Shown piece after piece: positions 45,956-57,997 of a stretch of DNA of 64,000 nt. Source of the stretch: Nannocystis punicea. GTDB taxonomy: Bacteria; Myxococcota_A; Polyangia; Nannocystales; Nannocystaceae. Both the position numbers and the translations under genes were made by a program. Each line of letters opens with the position of its first letter. The stretch's first letter is position 1. The notes beneath the pieces are model-generated. The model was given only the letters and a program-made list of their open reading frames with translations, made no database searches and was not told where the DNA came from. The DNA lies in contig NZ_CP114040.1 of NCBI RefSeq assembly GCF_026965555.1, positions 124,001 to 188,000 on the forward strand, written 5' to 3'.

Positions 45956-47020
45956 TCAGGCGATCGGACCGGGTTCGGAAAGGCCGGTGGACGCGGGATC
46001 GGTCGGCTGCCGGCGCCGGTCGCGGCCAAGGAGGGCGAGGCCGGGGAGGGCGAGGACGAGGGCGCCGAGGAGGCCGAGCAGGTACATCAGGGCGCCGAAG
46101 CTGGCGCCGGGCCCGACGAGCTCGGCCGGGCCGACGAACAACTGCAGGGCCAGGGCGGCGCCGAACTGAAAGCTGCCGACCTGGGCCGGACCGCCTGGCA
46201 GCTGGATGCTGAGGCCGACGACGGCGACGATCACGGCGGCCTCGCCGGCGCCGAGGTCGAGGCCGCAAGCCCGCAGCACCAGCCACAACTGCAGGAGGGT
46301 GATCGCCCAGTAGACGAGCGAGGCGCCGAGGAGGACGAGGCCGCGGGCGCTGGTGAAGATCGGCCGCAAGGCGGCGGCGAGGTGGAAGACGAAGTCGGCG
46401 AGGCGCCCGCCCAGGACCGGACGCACGAGGCCGTCGAGGCGCCCGTGGGGCCGCGGGGGCGTGAAGGCCAGGAGGCCCAGGCCCAGCATCAGGCCGCCGA
46501 AGACGACGCCGGAGGCCAGGCCGAACCGCTCGACCGAGCCGACCAGCGCGGCGAACTCCGGGCTGAAGGCGGTCGACAGGCCGAGGCCGAGGAACAACAT
46601 GCCGACCACGAGCAGGCCGTCGAGCAGCCGCTCGCTGGCGATGGCGGCGATCGCCTCGGGCAGGCCGAGGCCGGCGACCCCGGCGCGCGCGAGGATCAGC
46701 GGCCGCGACAGCTCGCCGAGCCGCAGCGGCAGCAGCAAGATGACGAGGAACGAGACCAGGCCGCTGCCGAGCAGCAAGTCCCGAGAGACAGGTGCGCCCG
46801 GCGGCAAGGCCCAGCGCAGCCGCACCGCGCGCATCAAGCTGTACGGCACGTGCAGCGCGGCCGCGAGGGCGAACAGGCCCGGCCGCGGCAGGTGCAGGAC
46901 GTCGGGCCACAGCGGGACCTTGCGCGAGGCGAGCCACAGGAGGACGCCCGCGCCGACGCACGAGGCGGCCCACAGCAGGGCGCGTCGTCGCGGCGGTGTG
47001 GACTCGACCACAGCGCGCAC
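45956..47020 (-). CDS. Flippase-like membrane protein (LPG_synthase_TM / UPF0104 family)
   Basis: A 354-residue protein with about eight membrane helices. It shows the family words RLRWAL, LLPLRLGELSRPLIL with the conserved Gly-Glu, SERLLDG and LPGGPAQVGSFQF. It is the membrane half of MprF without a synthase domain, a family thought to move lipids across the bilayer. GTG 47020 is the longest start; a GTG 9 bases on is equally possible. A hairpin-like word is in frame at 46776. It lies upstream of the TPR lipoprotein on the same strand. Confidence 0.85.
   Translation of the reverse strand: MRAVVESTPPRRRALLWAASCVGAGVLLWLASRKVPLWPDVLHLPRPGLFALAAALHVPYSLMRAVRLRWALPPGAPVSRDLLLGSGLVSFLVILLLPLRLGELSRPLILARAGVAGLGLPEAIAAIASERLLDGLLVVGMLFLGLGLSTAFSPEFAALVGSVERFGLASGVVFGGLMLGLGLLAFTPPRPHGRLDGLVRPVLGGRLADFVFHLAAALRPIFTSARGLVLLGASLVYWAITLLQLWLVLRACGLDLGAGEAAVIVAVVGLSIQLPGGPAQVGSFQFGAALALQLFVGPAELVGPGASFGALMYLLGLLGALVLALPGLALLGRDRRRQPTDPASTGLSEPGPIA
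46776..46791. repeat. In-frame hairpin-repeat copy (weak)
   Basis: AAGTCC-CGAG-AGACAG, encoding part of PVSRDLL. Confidence 0.4.
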
Positions 47021-47567
47021 TCTACGGCGGACCCCGGCCGCGGTGCACGCGGCGACCGCGGCGACCGCCGTGAGTCAAGGCGGGACGCGCGATCTTCGTG
47101 TCGACGGCGACAGAGATCTTCAAGGAAAGGACGATCCGGGATCGGCTCGACGGGACGAGGGGAGGCCGCATCGCTGCGCGAACGAGAGTCGCGCGGGGCG
47201 CCGTGGTGGCGAGGAGCTCGAGTGGGACTGAACGAGTCGGCGAGCTCGCGTCGACGTCGCAGATGTGCGGAGAGCTCGGGCAGGCCGCGCGATCGAGCCG
47301 CGCCGGAGCATGAGCGGAAGCCGGCGAGTCGGCCCACCTCCGAGGTCGTCTCGTCGGTCGGAAGCACGACGGTGCGATGCGAGGGCGAGCTCGGGAGGGT
47401 CGGGCGAGTCGAGCGACCTCCGAGGCCGTCACAGTCCGGAAGCACGACGGCCGTGGATGCGAGGGCAGGCCGAGGTCGTCTCTTCGCGCCGCGAAGACGC
47501 GACGCTCGGGCCGCTCGGGCCGGAGCGTCGGCATGTCCTTCAGGTCATGTCCTTCAGTTCATGAAGG
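47021..47567. other. Intergenic region with 80-bp-period repeat
   Basis: This 547-bp region has no gene. A 64-bp segment (GGCGAGTCGnnCnACCTCCG onward) at 47323-47386 recurs imperfectly at 47403-47466, period 80, with a short third echo (CCGAGGTCGTCT) at 47470. A hairpin array closes the region at ClpB's stop. Confidence 0.6.
47533..47567. repeat. Two-unit hairpin-repeat array abutting clpB stop
   Basis: ATGTCCTTCAGGTC, ATGTCCTTCAGTTC, then ATGAAGG, ending exactly at the complement of the ClpB stop codon (47568-47570). On the transcript, TTCATGAACTGAAG folds right after the stop. Confidence 0.82.
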
Positions 47568-50186
<2,619 letters not shown>

Positions 50187-50405
50187 GGGGGTTCCTCGGG
50201 CGGGCGTCGACAGAGAACTCGGGGGACTGCGGTAGCCTGGGCTCGCGTGTCAAAATGGCAACGCGATGGCGCGATGGCGTGGGCGTCCCGAGACCTCACG
50301 CGCCGGCCGCACTTGCGCGAGCGCCTGCCAGGGCTCAAGCTTTTGAGCTTGCGCGCGCGGTGGCAGTTGCGGCCGGCGAGGTTCCCGGGCAGCTTCAAGC
50401 GAGCC

Positions 50406-51590
50406 ATGGCTCGCGTCCCTGCCGTCGTCGGTCCGCTGCTCGCTGCCCTCTTCCTCGTGAGCTCGTGCGGCGCGCCGGCCTCGAAGGCCGAGGCGACGGG
50501 GTCGAAGACGGGCGCGCCCGCGACGGCGTCGACGCCCGCCGCGGCGAACCCGCCGCCGGTCGTCGCCCCGGGGGTGCAGAGCGACGGCGAGATCGTGTCG
50601 GCGGTGAAGTGGATCGAGGGCGATCTCGAGGCGGCGCTCGCCGCGGCGAAAGCGGAGGGCAAGCCGGTGTTCGTCGACGTCGGCGCGTACTGGTGCCCGC
50701 CGTGCCGCGAGCTCGAGGAGAAGGTGTTCGTCCGCGAGGATGTCGGCGCGGCGCTGGCCAAGTACGTCGCGCTGCACGTCGACGCCGAGAAGGGCGAGGG
50801 GCCCGAGCTGGTCGCGCGCTACAAGGTGCAGGCCTATCCGACGCTGCTGGTGCTCGACGCCAGCGGGGTCGAGAAGGGCCGCATCGTCGACGCGATGGAG
50901 CCGCCGGCCCTGCTCGCCGCGCTCGCGAAGATCGCCGCGGGCGGCGACGTGCTCGCCGAGCTCGAGCAGAAGGTCGCGGCCGCGCCCGACGACCTGCAGG
51001 CGCGCTACGAGCTGGGGGCCGCGTACGCGCTGGCGGCCCGTCGCGCGCAGGCCGACGCGGAGCTCGACCGCGTGATCGCGGGCGACCCCGACAACGCCAA
51101 GGGCCTCGCGGCCAAGGCGATGTCCGACCGCGCGGCCTTCCTCGTGGCGAAGATCGACGGCGACTCCGAGCGGGCGATCGCGCTCTACAAGGAGCTGCAG
51201 CAGAAGTTCCCCGCGGCCAAGGAGAGCGTGCGGGCGTACCGGGCGATCGGCCGCGAGCTGCACAAGCTCGGGCGCGACGACGAGGCGGTCGTGAGCCTCG
51301 AGGCGATGGTCGCGAGCGACCCGAACAACATCGACCTCAAGAGCTCGTTCGGATGGTTCGCCTTCCGCGAGCGTTGCGGGCAGGCGCAAGCGCTCGCGGC
51401 CGTCGACGCCGCGAGCGCGCGGCAGCCCGACAACGCCGAGCTCCACTACTTGCGGGCCGAGCTGCAGCACCAGCTCGGGCGCGGCGCCGAGGCGGTCGCG
51501 GCCATCCGCGAGGCGTCCCGGCTCGAGCCCGAGTCGGCCTTCTACAAGCGCCAGGTGCGGCGCTTCACCGAGCTGTCTGGAGGGACATGA
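50406..51590 (+). CDS. Thioredoxin-like and TPR lipoprotein
   Basis: A 394-residue protein. The lipobox LVSSC puts the lipidated Cys at 21. A thioredoxin-like domain (about 65-185) has active site WCPPC (96-100) in the DsbD-C/thioredoxin_7 setting (AKAEGKPVFVDVGAYWCPPC, YKVQAYPTLLVLD). Several TPRs follow (about 200-390). It is likely an envelope thiol-disulfide protein that docks partners through its TPRs. Its stop overlaps the next start (ATGA) inside a hairpin repeat. ATG 50406 was chosen because the signal peptide begins there. Confidence 0.85.
   Translation: MARVPAVVGPLLAALFLVSSCGAPASKAEATGSKTGAPATASTPAAANPPPVVAPGVQSDGEIVSAVKWIEGDLEAALAAAKAEGKPVFVDVGAYWCPPCRELEEKVFVREDVGAALAKYVALHVDAEKGEGPELVARYKVQAYPTLLVLDASGVEKGRIVDAMEPPALLAALAKIAAGGDVLAELEQKVAAAPDDLQARYELGAAYALAARRAQADAELDRVIAGDPDNAKGLAAKAMSDRAAFLVAKIDGDSERAIALYKELQQKFPAAKESVRAYRAIGRELHKLGRDDEAVVSLEAMVASDPNNIDLKSSFGWFAFRERCGQAQALAAVDAASARQPDNAELHYLRAELQHQLGRGAEAVAAIREASRLEPESAFYKRQVRRFTELSGGT
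51573..51588. repeat. Hairpin-repeat copy at stop/start overlap
   Basis: CTGTCT-GGAG-GGACAT. Its GGAGGG loop/arm is the only good Shine-Dalgarno for the ATG at 51587, and it also encodes LSGGT at the end of the upstream protein. Confidence 0.7.
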
Positions 51591-52057
51591 TGGCGATGAC
51601 CACCGGCATCGTCGCGCTCGCGAGCGCGCTCGCGCTGGCGGCGCCCCCACCGCCGCCGAGCGACCCCGAGTCGATCGGCGGCTACTACGCTTTCGGCGAG
51701 AACCGCGAGCGCGAACCGGTCGACGGCCACGAGAAGGTCGTCACCGGCTCGATCATCATGCCGCTGGGCCTCTTGCGCACCGGCTTCGGCGTGGCGATGT
51801 ACGTGATGGCCTCGCCGCAGTACTGCAACCGCATCTACGGCACCAACGCGAGCGACCAGACGTGCCGCGGCCTGCAGATCTACGGGCTCGTCGGCGTGGG
51901 CATGGGCGGCCTGATGGCGGTCACCGGCGCTGTGTTTCTCGCGTGGGGCCTGACCCAGCGGGCCCGGCACCATCGCTGGATGCGGGACCACGGCATGGCG
52001 ATCGCGCCGATGATGTCCCGAGAGGTGCGCGGCTTTTCTTTCGGCTTCCGCTTTTGA
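51587..52057 (+). CDS. Small secreted/membrane hypothetical protein
   Basis: A 156-residue protein. Signal-peptide-like N-terminus (GIVALASALALAAPPPPP), then two membrane segments (SIIMPLGLLRTGFGVAMYVMA and IYGLVGVGMGGLMAVTGAVFLAWGL) around a loop with two Cys. The end, REVRGFSFGFRF, looks like a beta strand. It resembles the protein at 22455 in layout. It is translationally coupled to the thioredoxin-TPR lipoprotein, so a shared envelope role is inferred. Confidence 0.65.
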   Translation: MMAMTTGIVALASALALAAPPPPPSDPESIGGYYAFGENREREPVDGHEKVVTGSIIMPLGLLRTGFGVAMYVMASPQYCNRIYGTNASDQTCRGLQIYGLVGVGMGGLMAVTGAVFLAWGLTQRARHHRWMRDHGMAIAPMMSREVRGFSFGFRF

Positions 52058-52358
52058 GGCCGCTGCGCTGCGCGAGGGCTTGCGCGGTGTCGCCGTCGCA
52101 TCGCCGTGACACGCGCGCGCCGAGGCGTGCATTTGCAGCGGCCGCTGGCCCGGATGCGCTCGCTATCAGGGTCAGGCCGACGTTTCGCACCGCGCGCCGC
52201 GCAGATCTGCCCTTCGCAGGAAAGCTGCGACCGGCCGGCGTGATCGGTATAGTGGCCGTCACGGACGCCCGGACACGGCCCGTGCTTCGGTGTCCAACTC
52301 GACGGGCCCCCGTCCTCGACCCTCAACTTCACCCAACTCTCGAAGGAACCTTCCGCTT

Positions 52359-53654
52359 ATGAAGCGCGCGTTGATTTCTAGCCTCGTGGCTGTCGGCCTG
52401 GTCGGCTGCGGTGACGACGGCAAGTCAGTGGACACCACGGCCAGCAGCAATTCGATGACGGGCGGCATCATGACGCTGCCGGGCACCACCGTCGAGCCGA
52501 CCACCACGACCAGTGCCAGCGACCCGACCACCGAGACGGTGCCGACCGGGACGGTGGGCCCGACCACCGACACGGAGACGGGCAACACCACGTTCGACCC
52601 GAACGACTGCGGCGAGGCGGTGGTCGACATCCCGGTCGTGACGCCGAACGTCATGCTCGTGCTCGACAAGTCGGGCTCGATGGTCACCCCCGACAAGGGG
52701 TACTGGGACCACGACGGCGACGACGCCAACGACGACGGCATCCAGGACGCCGATCCCATGATGATGGCGCAGGCGACCCCGAAGATCACGCGGTGGAAGT
52801 CGCTGTACAGCGTCGTCGACTTCATCACCGGCACCTTCCAGAACTCGATGAACCTCGGCGCGGTGCTGTTCCCGTCGAAGATGGCGGCCTCGGCCTACAA
52901 CGCGACGGCCTGCCCGGTGAACATGACGCCCGAGGTGGAGATCGCGCCGATGAACGGCCAGGCGATCCTCAACGCCATCCCCGGCGCCGACGAGACCGAC
53001 GCGACCATCAAGGGCGGCACGCCGGCGACCAAGGGCGTCAAGGCGGCGCTCGCCGAGCTGGCGACCATCCAGGACGGCCAGCCGCAGTTCATCATCCTCG
53101 TCACCGACGGCGCCGCCAACTGTCGCGAGGACGCGGCCAACAACTCCGAGCTGTTCGAGCAGTACGACGACAACCTGGGCATGGTGGTCGGTGACGCGTT
53201 CACCAACCTCAGCATCCCGACCTACGTCGTCGGCATCGCCATCAAGGACGAGACCAGCCCGACCGCCAACGACGGCAACCCGGACAACACCAACGCGTTC
53301 GGGAAGCTCAACGAGCTGGCCGACATCGGCGGCCGCCCGCGCGACGGCGACGTCAAGTTCTACGACACGCAGAACCAGGTCGAGCTGCAGATGGCGCTCG
53401 AGGAGATCTCGATGCAGATCCTGAGCTGCACGATCAGCCTCGACCCGGTGCCGAAGTACCCCGACTACGTCGAGGTCAGCGTCAACGGCACGATGTTCGG
53501 CAACACCCAGGTCACGACCTGCGACGGCAGCGAGAACGGCTGGATGTTCACGACGCCCGACAAGAACGAGATCATCCTGTGCGGCACGGCCTGCTCCGAC
53601 TTCCAGATGAGCGGCGTCCTCGACGCGCAGTACCGCTGCCCCAACTCGGGCTAG
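52359..53654 (+). CDS. von Willebrand A domain lipoprotein
   Basis: A 431-residue protein. Lipobox GLVGC (Cys17) is followed by a Thr-rich linker and a VWA domain with MIDAS DKSGSM (103-108) and LVTDGAANC. DHDGDDANDDGIQDAD (116-131) is inserted just after the MIDAS and looks like a thrombospondin type-3 calcium loop. Surface-exposed metal-dependent adhesion or binding is the usual role. AAGGAA precedes ATG 52359; TATAGT at 52248 is a weak -10 candidate. It converges on a second VWA lipoprotein. Confidence 0.85.
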   Translation: MKRALISSLVAVGLVGCGDDGKSVDTTASSNSMTGGIMTLPGTTVEPTTTTSASDPTTETVPTGTVGPTTDTETGNTTFDPNDCGEAVVDIPVVTPNVMLVLDKSGSMVTPDKGYWDHDGDDANDDGIQDADPMMMAQATPKITRWKSLYSVVDFITGTFQNSMNLGAVLFPSKMAASAYNATACPVNMTPEVEIAPMNGQAILNAIPGADETDATIKGGTPATKGVKAALAELATIQDGQPQFIILVTDGAANCREDAANNSELFEQYDDNLGMVVGDAFTNLSIPTYVVGIAIKDETSPTANDGNPDNTNAFGKLNELADIGGRPRDGDVKFYDTQNQVELQMALEEISMQILSCTISLDPVPKYPDYVEVSVNGTMFGNTQVTTCDGSENGWMFTTPDKNEIILCGTACSDFQMSGVLDAQYRCPNSG

Positions 53655-53675
53655 CGCTCGCGGCGGCGTGACGGC

Positions 53676-53694
53676 GCTTCACCGCCGGTGAAGC
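53676..53694. terminator. Hairpin between convergent VWA genes
   Basis: GCTTCACCG-C-CGGTGAAGC has perfect 9-bp arms, 22 bases after the stop at 53654, without a T tract. It could act in both directions. Confidence 0.55.
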
Positions 53695-53788
53695 TCCGCC
53701 GCGCTCGCCCGGGTCTCAAGTTCACGACCGCGGGGTCGCTGGAATGGCGGTCCTGCGGTTTCTCGTTGGGTCCCGGCCCGCGCGCGGG

Positions 53789-55444
53789 TCAGGGCTGGGG
53801 CTCGAACTGGGCGCAGGCCGAGACGACGTCGTCGAGCACGTCGCTGAAGGTGGCGGCGAGGTCGCCCTGGCAGATGTTCTGGAACAGGCCGCGCTCGCGG
53901 AAGCCGCGGGTGATCGAGATGATCCGGCGCCCGGGGGCGGCGTCGCCGTAGACGCCCTGACACACGGTCTCGGGCATCTCGAACACGCCCTGGCCGCCGG
54001 CGATGGCGAGCACCACCAGCCGTTCGAGGTCGCCGCCGACGGCGTCGACGACGCGCTGGCGGATGTTGACCGAGGTGTCGAGCACGAAGTCGTAGGTGTC
54101 CTCGTCGGTGAGGATGACGATGAACACCAGCGAATCGTCGCGCAGGAAGCCGTCGTTGGCCGGGTCGTGCAGCGCCTCGGCGAGGTTGTAGTAGGTCATC
54201 TCCTCGGTGCCGCTGCGGGTGGCGGCGACGCAGGCGAACTCGTCGGCGAAGCCCGGCGACGGGCCGACCAGCCAGCGCTGCCCGGGCGGCAGGCCGCAGT
54301 CGGTCTCCGGGCTCTCGGGGGTCATCGGGAAGTCGCGGTGCGTGTGCATGGCCGTGTAGCCCTGCTCGCTCGAGACCACGCCGACGTGGAAGTCCTCGAC
54401 GTCGGTCAGCTCCTCCAGCAGCGCGTCGGTGAACTCGGCCAGCACCGGCGGCATGCCGTTCGCGCCGCGCAGCGCGTCCTGCTCCTCGTCCATGCTGCCC
54501 GAGCCGTCGATGGCGAACAGCAGGTCGATGCGCTTGCAGCCGGTCGGCGGCTCGTCCGGGTCCGGCTCCTCGTAGTCGAAGTCCTCGCAGGTCCGCACCG
54601 CCAGCGGGGCGAAGTCGGCCAGCGCCGCCGCGTACGAAGTCTCCGACTTCTCGTAGTGGCGGCTCTTGTCGCTGACCGCCAGCGAGAACATGTTGAGCTC
54701 GGGCGCGCCGTCGCCGTAGGTGAAGGCCGAGACCCGCCGGCGGTCGCCCTCGCCGACCAGCCGCAGGTACGCCTCCGAGGCCTGGCCCGGCTGGGCGTAC
54801 ATGTTGGACTGCTTGTCGTCGGTCGCGGCCACCAGCATGGCGAGGCCCGTGGCCCCGGGCGCCGGCCAGTCGGCGCGCTCTAGCACCGGGAACATCAGGC
54901 CCGAGAACATGTAGTTGCCGACGTCGAAGTCGCTGGCGTAGACGTTGAAGCGGTCGAGGGTGCAGCGCAGCGCGTCCGCGGCCCCGGGCGCGACCTCGCC
55001 GCCGGCGCCGAACACGAGGATCGGATCGTCCGGGGCGTTGCCCGCGGCCGGCAGGCAGTCGGTGGTCGCCATGAACTCGGTGCCGACGTTCGGCAAGATC
55101 CGGATCGTCGCGCCTGTCTCTTCGACCAGGTGCTCGAAGGTCTCGACCAGCGCGTCCTGATCGCCGGCGCCGTAGATCTTCGCGCTCGGGTGGAGCACCA
55201 GCGAGACGTCCATCTGGGCGCAGAAGGTCGGCGCCGGCGGGCCGCCGGTGTCGGTCTCGCCGCCCGTGGTCGGGGCGAGCGTGGTGGTCGGCGCGGGGCT
55301 GTCGCCGGTGGTCGCGGCCGTGAGGTCGATCGCGCCGCTGGTGCTCGTGGACGTGGCCCCGTCGGTCGCGGCGGCGCTGCCGTCGCCGCAGGCGGACAGC
55401 AGGGCCGCCAGCGACGGCGACAGCCATGGGCGCAGGCGCTGCAT
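53789..55444 (-). CDS. von Willebrand A domain lipoprotein
   Basis: A 551-residue protein. Lipobox LLSAC, then a Thr/Gly linker (TTGDSPAPTTTLAPTTGGETDTGG, in parts). A first domain of unknown type has four Cys. A VWA domain (about 300-545) follows with MIDAS AIDGSGSM and VILTDEDTYD, and ends RGFRERGLFQNICQGD. It is probably an outer-membrane or surface protein, related in style to the convergent VWA lipoprotein but not close in sequence. Ligand unknown. Confidence 0.83.
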   Translation of the reverse strand: MQRLRPWLSPSLAALLSACGDGSAAATDGATSTSTSGAIDLTAATTGDSPAPTTTLAPTTGGETDTGGPPAPTFCAQMDVSLVLHPSAKIYGAGDQDALVETFEHLVEETGATIRILPNVGTEFMATTDCLPAAGNAPDDPILVFGAGGEVAPGAADALRCTLDRFNVYASDFDVGNYMFSGLMFPVLERADWPAPGATGLAMLVAATDDKQSNMYAQPGQASEAYLRLVGEGDRRRVSAFTYGDGAPELNMFSLAVSDKSRHYEKSETSYAAALADFAPLAVRTCEDFDYEEPDPDEPPTGCKRIDLLFAIDGSGSMDEEQDALRGANGMPPVLAEFTDALLEELTDVEDFHVGVVSSEQGYTAMHTHRDFPMTPESPETDCGLPPGQRWLVGPSPGFADEFACVAATRSGTEEMTYYNLAEALHDPANDGFLRDDSLVFIVILTDEDTYDFVLDTSVNIRQRVVDAVGGDLERLVVLAIAGGQGVFEMPETVCQGVYGDAAPGRRIISITRGFRERGLFQNICQGDLAATFSDVLDDVVSACAQFEPQP

Positions 55445-55505
55445 CGTCTGCCCCGAGCAATAGGCGATGTCGCGGGCGCTGTCGAGCGCGTGCTAGCGTG
55501 CGCCC

Positions 55506-56588
55506 ATGTCCGCCGCGTCCTCGCCGGTCCCGGGCCTCGACCCGCTGCGCGCCCGGCTCATCGAGCGCCTGCCGAAGGCCGAATTGCACCTGCACCTGGA
55601 GGGCTCGGTCGAGCCGGAGCTGGCGCTGGCGCTCGCGCGCAAGCACGGCAAGCCGCTGCCCGGCGACGAGGCCGGCGCGGAGGGCCTGCGCCGCAGCTAC
55701 GTGTTCAAGGACTTCGGCGAGTTCGTGCGCATGTACCTCGCCATCTCGGCGTGCCTCACCGATGCCGAGGACTTCGCGGCGATCGTCGTCGACCTCGCGC
55801 GCAAGCTCGCGGCCGAGAACGTGCGCTACGCCGAGGTCACGTTCACGCCGATGACCCACGTGAACCGCGGCGTGACCGGCGACACGCTGCTGGCCGGGCT
55901 CGCCGAGGGCCGCGCGCGCGCCCGGACCGAGCACGGCGTCGAGCTGGCGTGGGTGTTCGACATCGTCCGCCACCGCTTCGCCGAGGGCGCGCCGACGCTG
56001 GCGCTGGCGCTCGAGGGCCGCCAGGTCGGGGTGATCGGCCTCGGCTTCGCCGGCCCGGAGTCGCCGCAGTGGCCGACCGCGCCGTACGCCCCGCTGTTCG
56101 CCCGGGCCCGCGCCGAGGGCCTGCGCTCGCTGCCTCACGCCGGCGAGCTCGACGGGCCGGGGAGCGTCTGGAGCGCCCTGCGCGAGCTCGGCGCTGACCG
56201 CATCGGTCACGGCGTCCAGTGCCTCGCCGACCCGGCCCTGGTCGAACACCTGCGCGAGCATCAGGTCCCGCTCGAGGTGTGCCCGACCAGCAACGTCGGG
56301 ATCGGTCTGTATCCAGCCCTGGCCGCTCACCCGCTGCCGCAGCTGCTGGCCGCGGGCCTGCACGTCTCGCTGGCCAGCGACGACCCGCCGATGTTCGCCA
56401 CCTCGCTGGCCGAGGAGTACCGCCGCTGCGCCGCCGCGTTCGGGTGGGACGCGCCGCAGATCGCCGCCCTCGCCCGCAACAGCGTCGAGCACAGCTTCAT
56501 GCCGGCCGAGGCCAAGGTGCGGCTGCTTGCCGAACAGGCGGCGGTGCTCGCCGAGCTGCACACACTGGCCGGCGCCCCGCCGATGTGA
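55506..56588 (+). CDS. add: Adenosine deaminase family protein
   Basis: A 360-residue enzyme. It has the zinc-binding HLHLEGS (28-34), SLPHAGE (metal His and catalytic Glu), RIGHGVQCLAD and SDDPPMF (metal Asp), all in order for a zinc deaminase. It should convert adenosine to inosine or adenine to hypoxanthine. Choosing between adenosine and adenine deaminase needs comparison; the PPMF and STLAEEY-like end resembles bacterial adenosine/adenine types. No operon partner. Confidence 0.88.
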   Translation: MSAASSPVPGLDPLRARLIERLPKAELHLHLEGSVEPELALALARKHGKPLPGDEAGAEGLRRSYVFKDFGEFVRMYLAISACLTDAEDFAAIVVDLARKLAAENVRYAEVTFTPMTHVNRGVTGDTLLAGLAEGRARARTEHGVELAWVFDIVRHRFAEGAPTLALALEGRQVGVIGLGFAGPESPQWPTAPYAPLFARARAEGLRSLPHAGELDGPGSVWSALRELGADRIGHGVQCLADPALVEHLREHQVPLEVCPTSNVGIGLYPALAAHPLPQLLAAGLHVSLASDDPPMFATSLAEEYRRCAAAFGWDAPQIAALARNSVEHSFMPAEAKVRLLAEQAAVLAELHTLAGAPPM

Positions 56589-56717
56589 CTAGGCGCTGCG
56601 CGGTCCCGTTCGCGGCGCTGGGCGGGGTGGCCGCCGGAGTCGGCGCATTCGCATGCCTGTCACGTAGAACGACGGTTCGGTTATCCTCCGCGCCCGGCAG
56701 CGATGCCAGGAGGACGT

Positions 56718-57395
56718 ATGACCGACGACTCCAATGATCCCGAGGCGGTCTCGGTCGTGGTCCCGCGGATCGAGCGGATCCACGACCTGCTCGCGTCGAT
56801 CTCCCTCGACGAGTTCGACCCGGCCGCCGATCTCTTGCCGCTCACGCACACGGACCGCTTCGGCGCGCTCGAGGAGACGATCAACCTGTTCGCGCTGCAG
56901 CTCGACGTCACCGTCCGCGAGCACCGGCACACCATCCGCGAGCTCGAGGAGTCGCGGCGCGAGCTCGAGGACAAGCTGACGACCATCGACGAGCAGCGCG
57001 CGGCGATCCGCACGATGTCGACGCCGGTGGTCGAGCTGTGGGACGACGTCCTGGCGCTGCCGATCGTCGGCGTCGTCGACTCCCGCCGCGCCGACGAGAT
57101 GATCGCGGACCTGCTCGAGCGGGTCACGCAGGCGCGGGCCCGCTGCGTCATCATCGACCTCACCGGCGTCGAGCTGGTCGACACCGCCACCGCCGGGCAC
57201 TTCCTGCGCCTCGTCGCCACCACCCGGCTGGTCGGGACCTTCTGCGTCATCACCGGGCTGAGCCCGCAGATCGCCGGGGCGATGACGGAGCTCGGCGTCG
57301 ACCTGGGCGGCACGCCGACCCTCGCCACCCTCAAGGACGGGCTCAAGGCCTGCTTCGCGCACCTCGGCCGCGCCACCGCCCGGAGGTCGACGTGA
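56718..57395 (+). CDS. STAS-domain protein (RsbR-like)
   Basis: A 225-residue protein. A non-PAS N-terminus (RIERIHDLLASISLDEFDP) is followed by a coiled coil (EHRHTIRELEESRRELEDKL, TTIDEQRAAIRTM). Then comes STPVVELWDDVLALPIVGVVD and a STAS domain with IIDLTGVELVDTATAGHF. It is the third RsbR-like protein of the window. ATG 56718 follows AGGAGG. Its stop overlaps the next gene's GTG, so it works with that V4R-like protein, perhaps as sensor and relay. Confidence 0.85.
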   Translation: MTDDSNDPEAVSVVVPRIERIHDLLASISLDEFDPAADLLPLTHTDRFGALEETINLFALQLDVTVREHRHTIRELEESRRELEDKLTTIDEQRAAIRTMSTPVVELWDDVLALPIVGVVDSRRADEMIADLLERVTQARARCVIIDLTGVELVDTATAGHFLRLVATTRLVGTFCVITGLSPQIAGAMTELGVDLGGTPTLATLKDGLKACFAHLGRATARRST

Positions 57396-57967
57396 CCCCG
57401 TACGTGCCCATGGCGCCGAACATCACCGTGTGCGGCCAGACGACCAGCGTGTTCATCGACGTCCTCAAGTCGTTTACGGTGCTGCAGAAGGCGATGCTCG
57501 ACGCCCTCGGGGTCGAGAAGCTCGATCCACAGGCCTGGTACCCGCAGGAGCGGATCCTGCGTGCCTACCAGAAGGTCGACTTCGTGCTCGGCGGCCGCGG
57601 CCTCGAGCGGTTCGGCCGTCAGGTGCCCGCGCTGGTCGCGTTCCCCCCGGGCATCGACGACGCGCACACAGTGCTGGCCATGCTCGACGCGACCTATCAC
57701 CTCAATCACGCCCGGGACGGCGTCGTCATGTTCGATCTCGCCACCGGCGAGATGACCGAGGGAATCGGCCACTACTCCTACGAGCGCGTCGGCGAGCGCG
57801 AGGCGCTGATGTCCTGCGACAACGCCTACCCGTGCCGCTTCGACATGGGGCTCATCGCCGGCTTCGCCGAGCGGTTCGTGACCGGCGTGCAGATCGACCA
57901 CGAGCCGGGCGAGTGCCGGGCGAGGGGCGGCGAGCGGTGCTTTTATCGGATCGGCTGGGTGGGGTGA
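57392..57967 (+). CDS. V4R-like / myxobacterial small-ligand-binding protein
   Basis: A 191-residue protein. The last third (ALMSCDNAYPCRFDMGLIAG, HEPGECRARGGERCFYRI) has the Cys and Gly spacing of V4R (4-vinyl reductase) and heme-NO-binding-like ligand domains, which bind small hydrophobic molecules. GTG 57392 overlaps the STAS gene stop and has GGAGG 5 bases upstream. Coupling to a STAS protein suggests that it supplies the sensing part. Confidence 0.6.
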   Translation: MTPYVPMAPNITVCGQTTSVFIDVLKSFTVLQKAMLDALGVEKLDPQAWYPQERILRAYQKVDFVLGGRGLERFGRQVPALVAFPPGIDDAHTVLAMLDATYHLNHARDGVVMFDLATGEMTEGIGHYSYERVGEREALMSCDNAYPCRFDMGLIAGFAERFVTGVQIDHEPGECRARGGERCFYRIGWVG

Positions 57968-57997
57968 CCGGGCGGGCGTCCTGGTAGAGTGCGGCGA

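Noticed and set aside
50333..50352. Palindrome CAAGCTTTTGAGCTTG upstream of the thioredoxin-TPR gene
   Set aside because: Short and isolated, with no promoter or regulator context to support an operator call.
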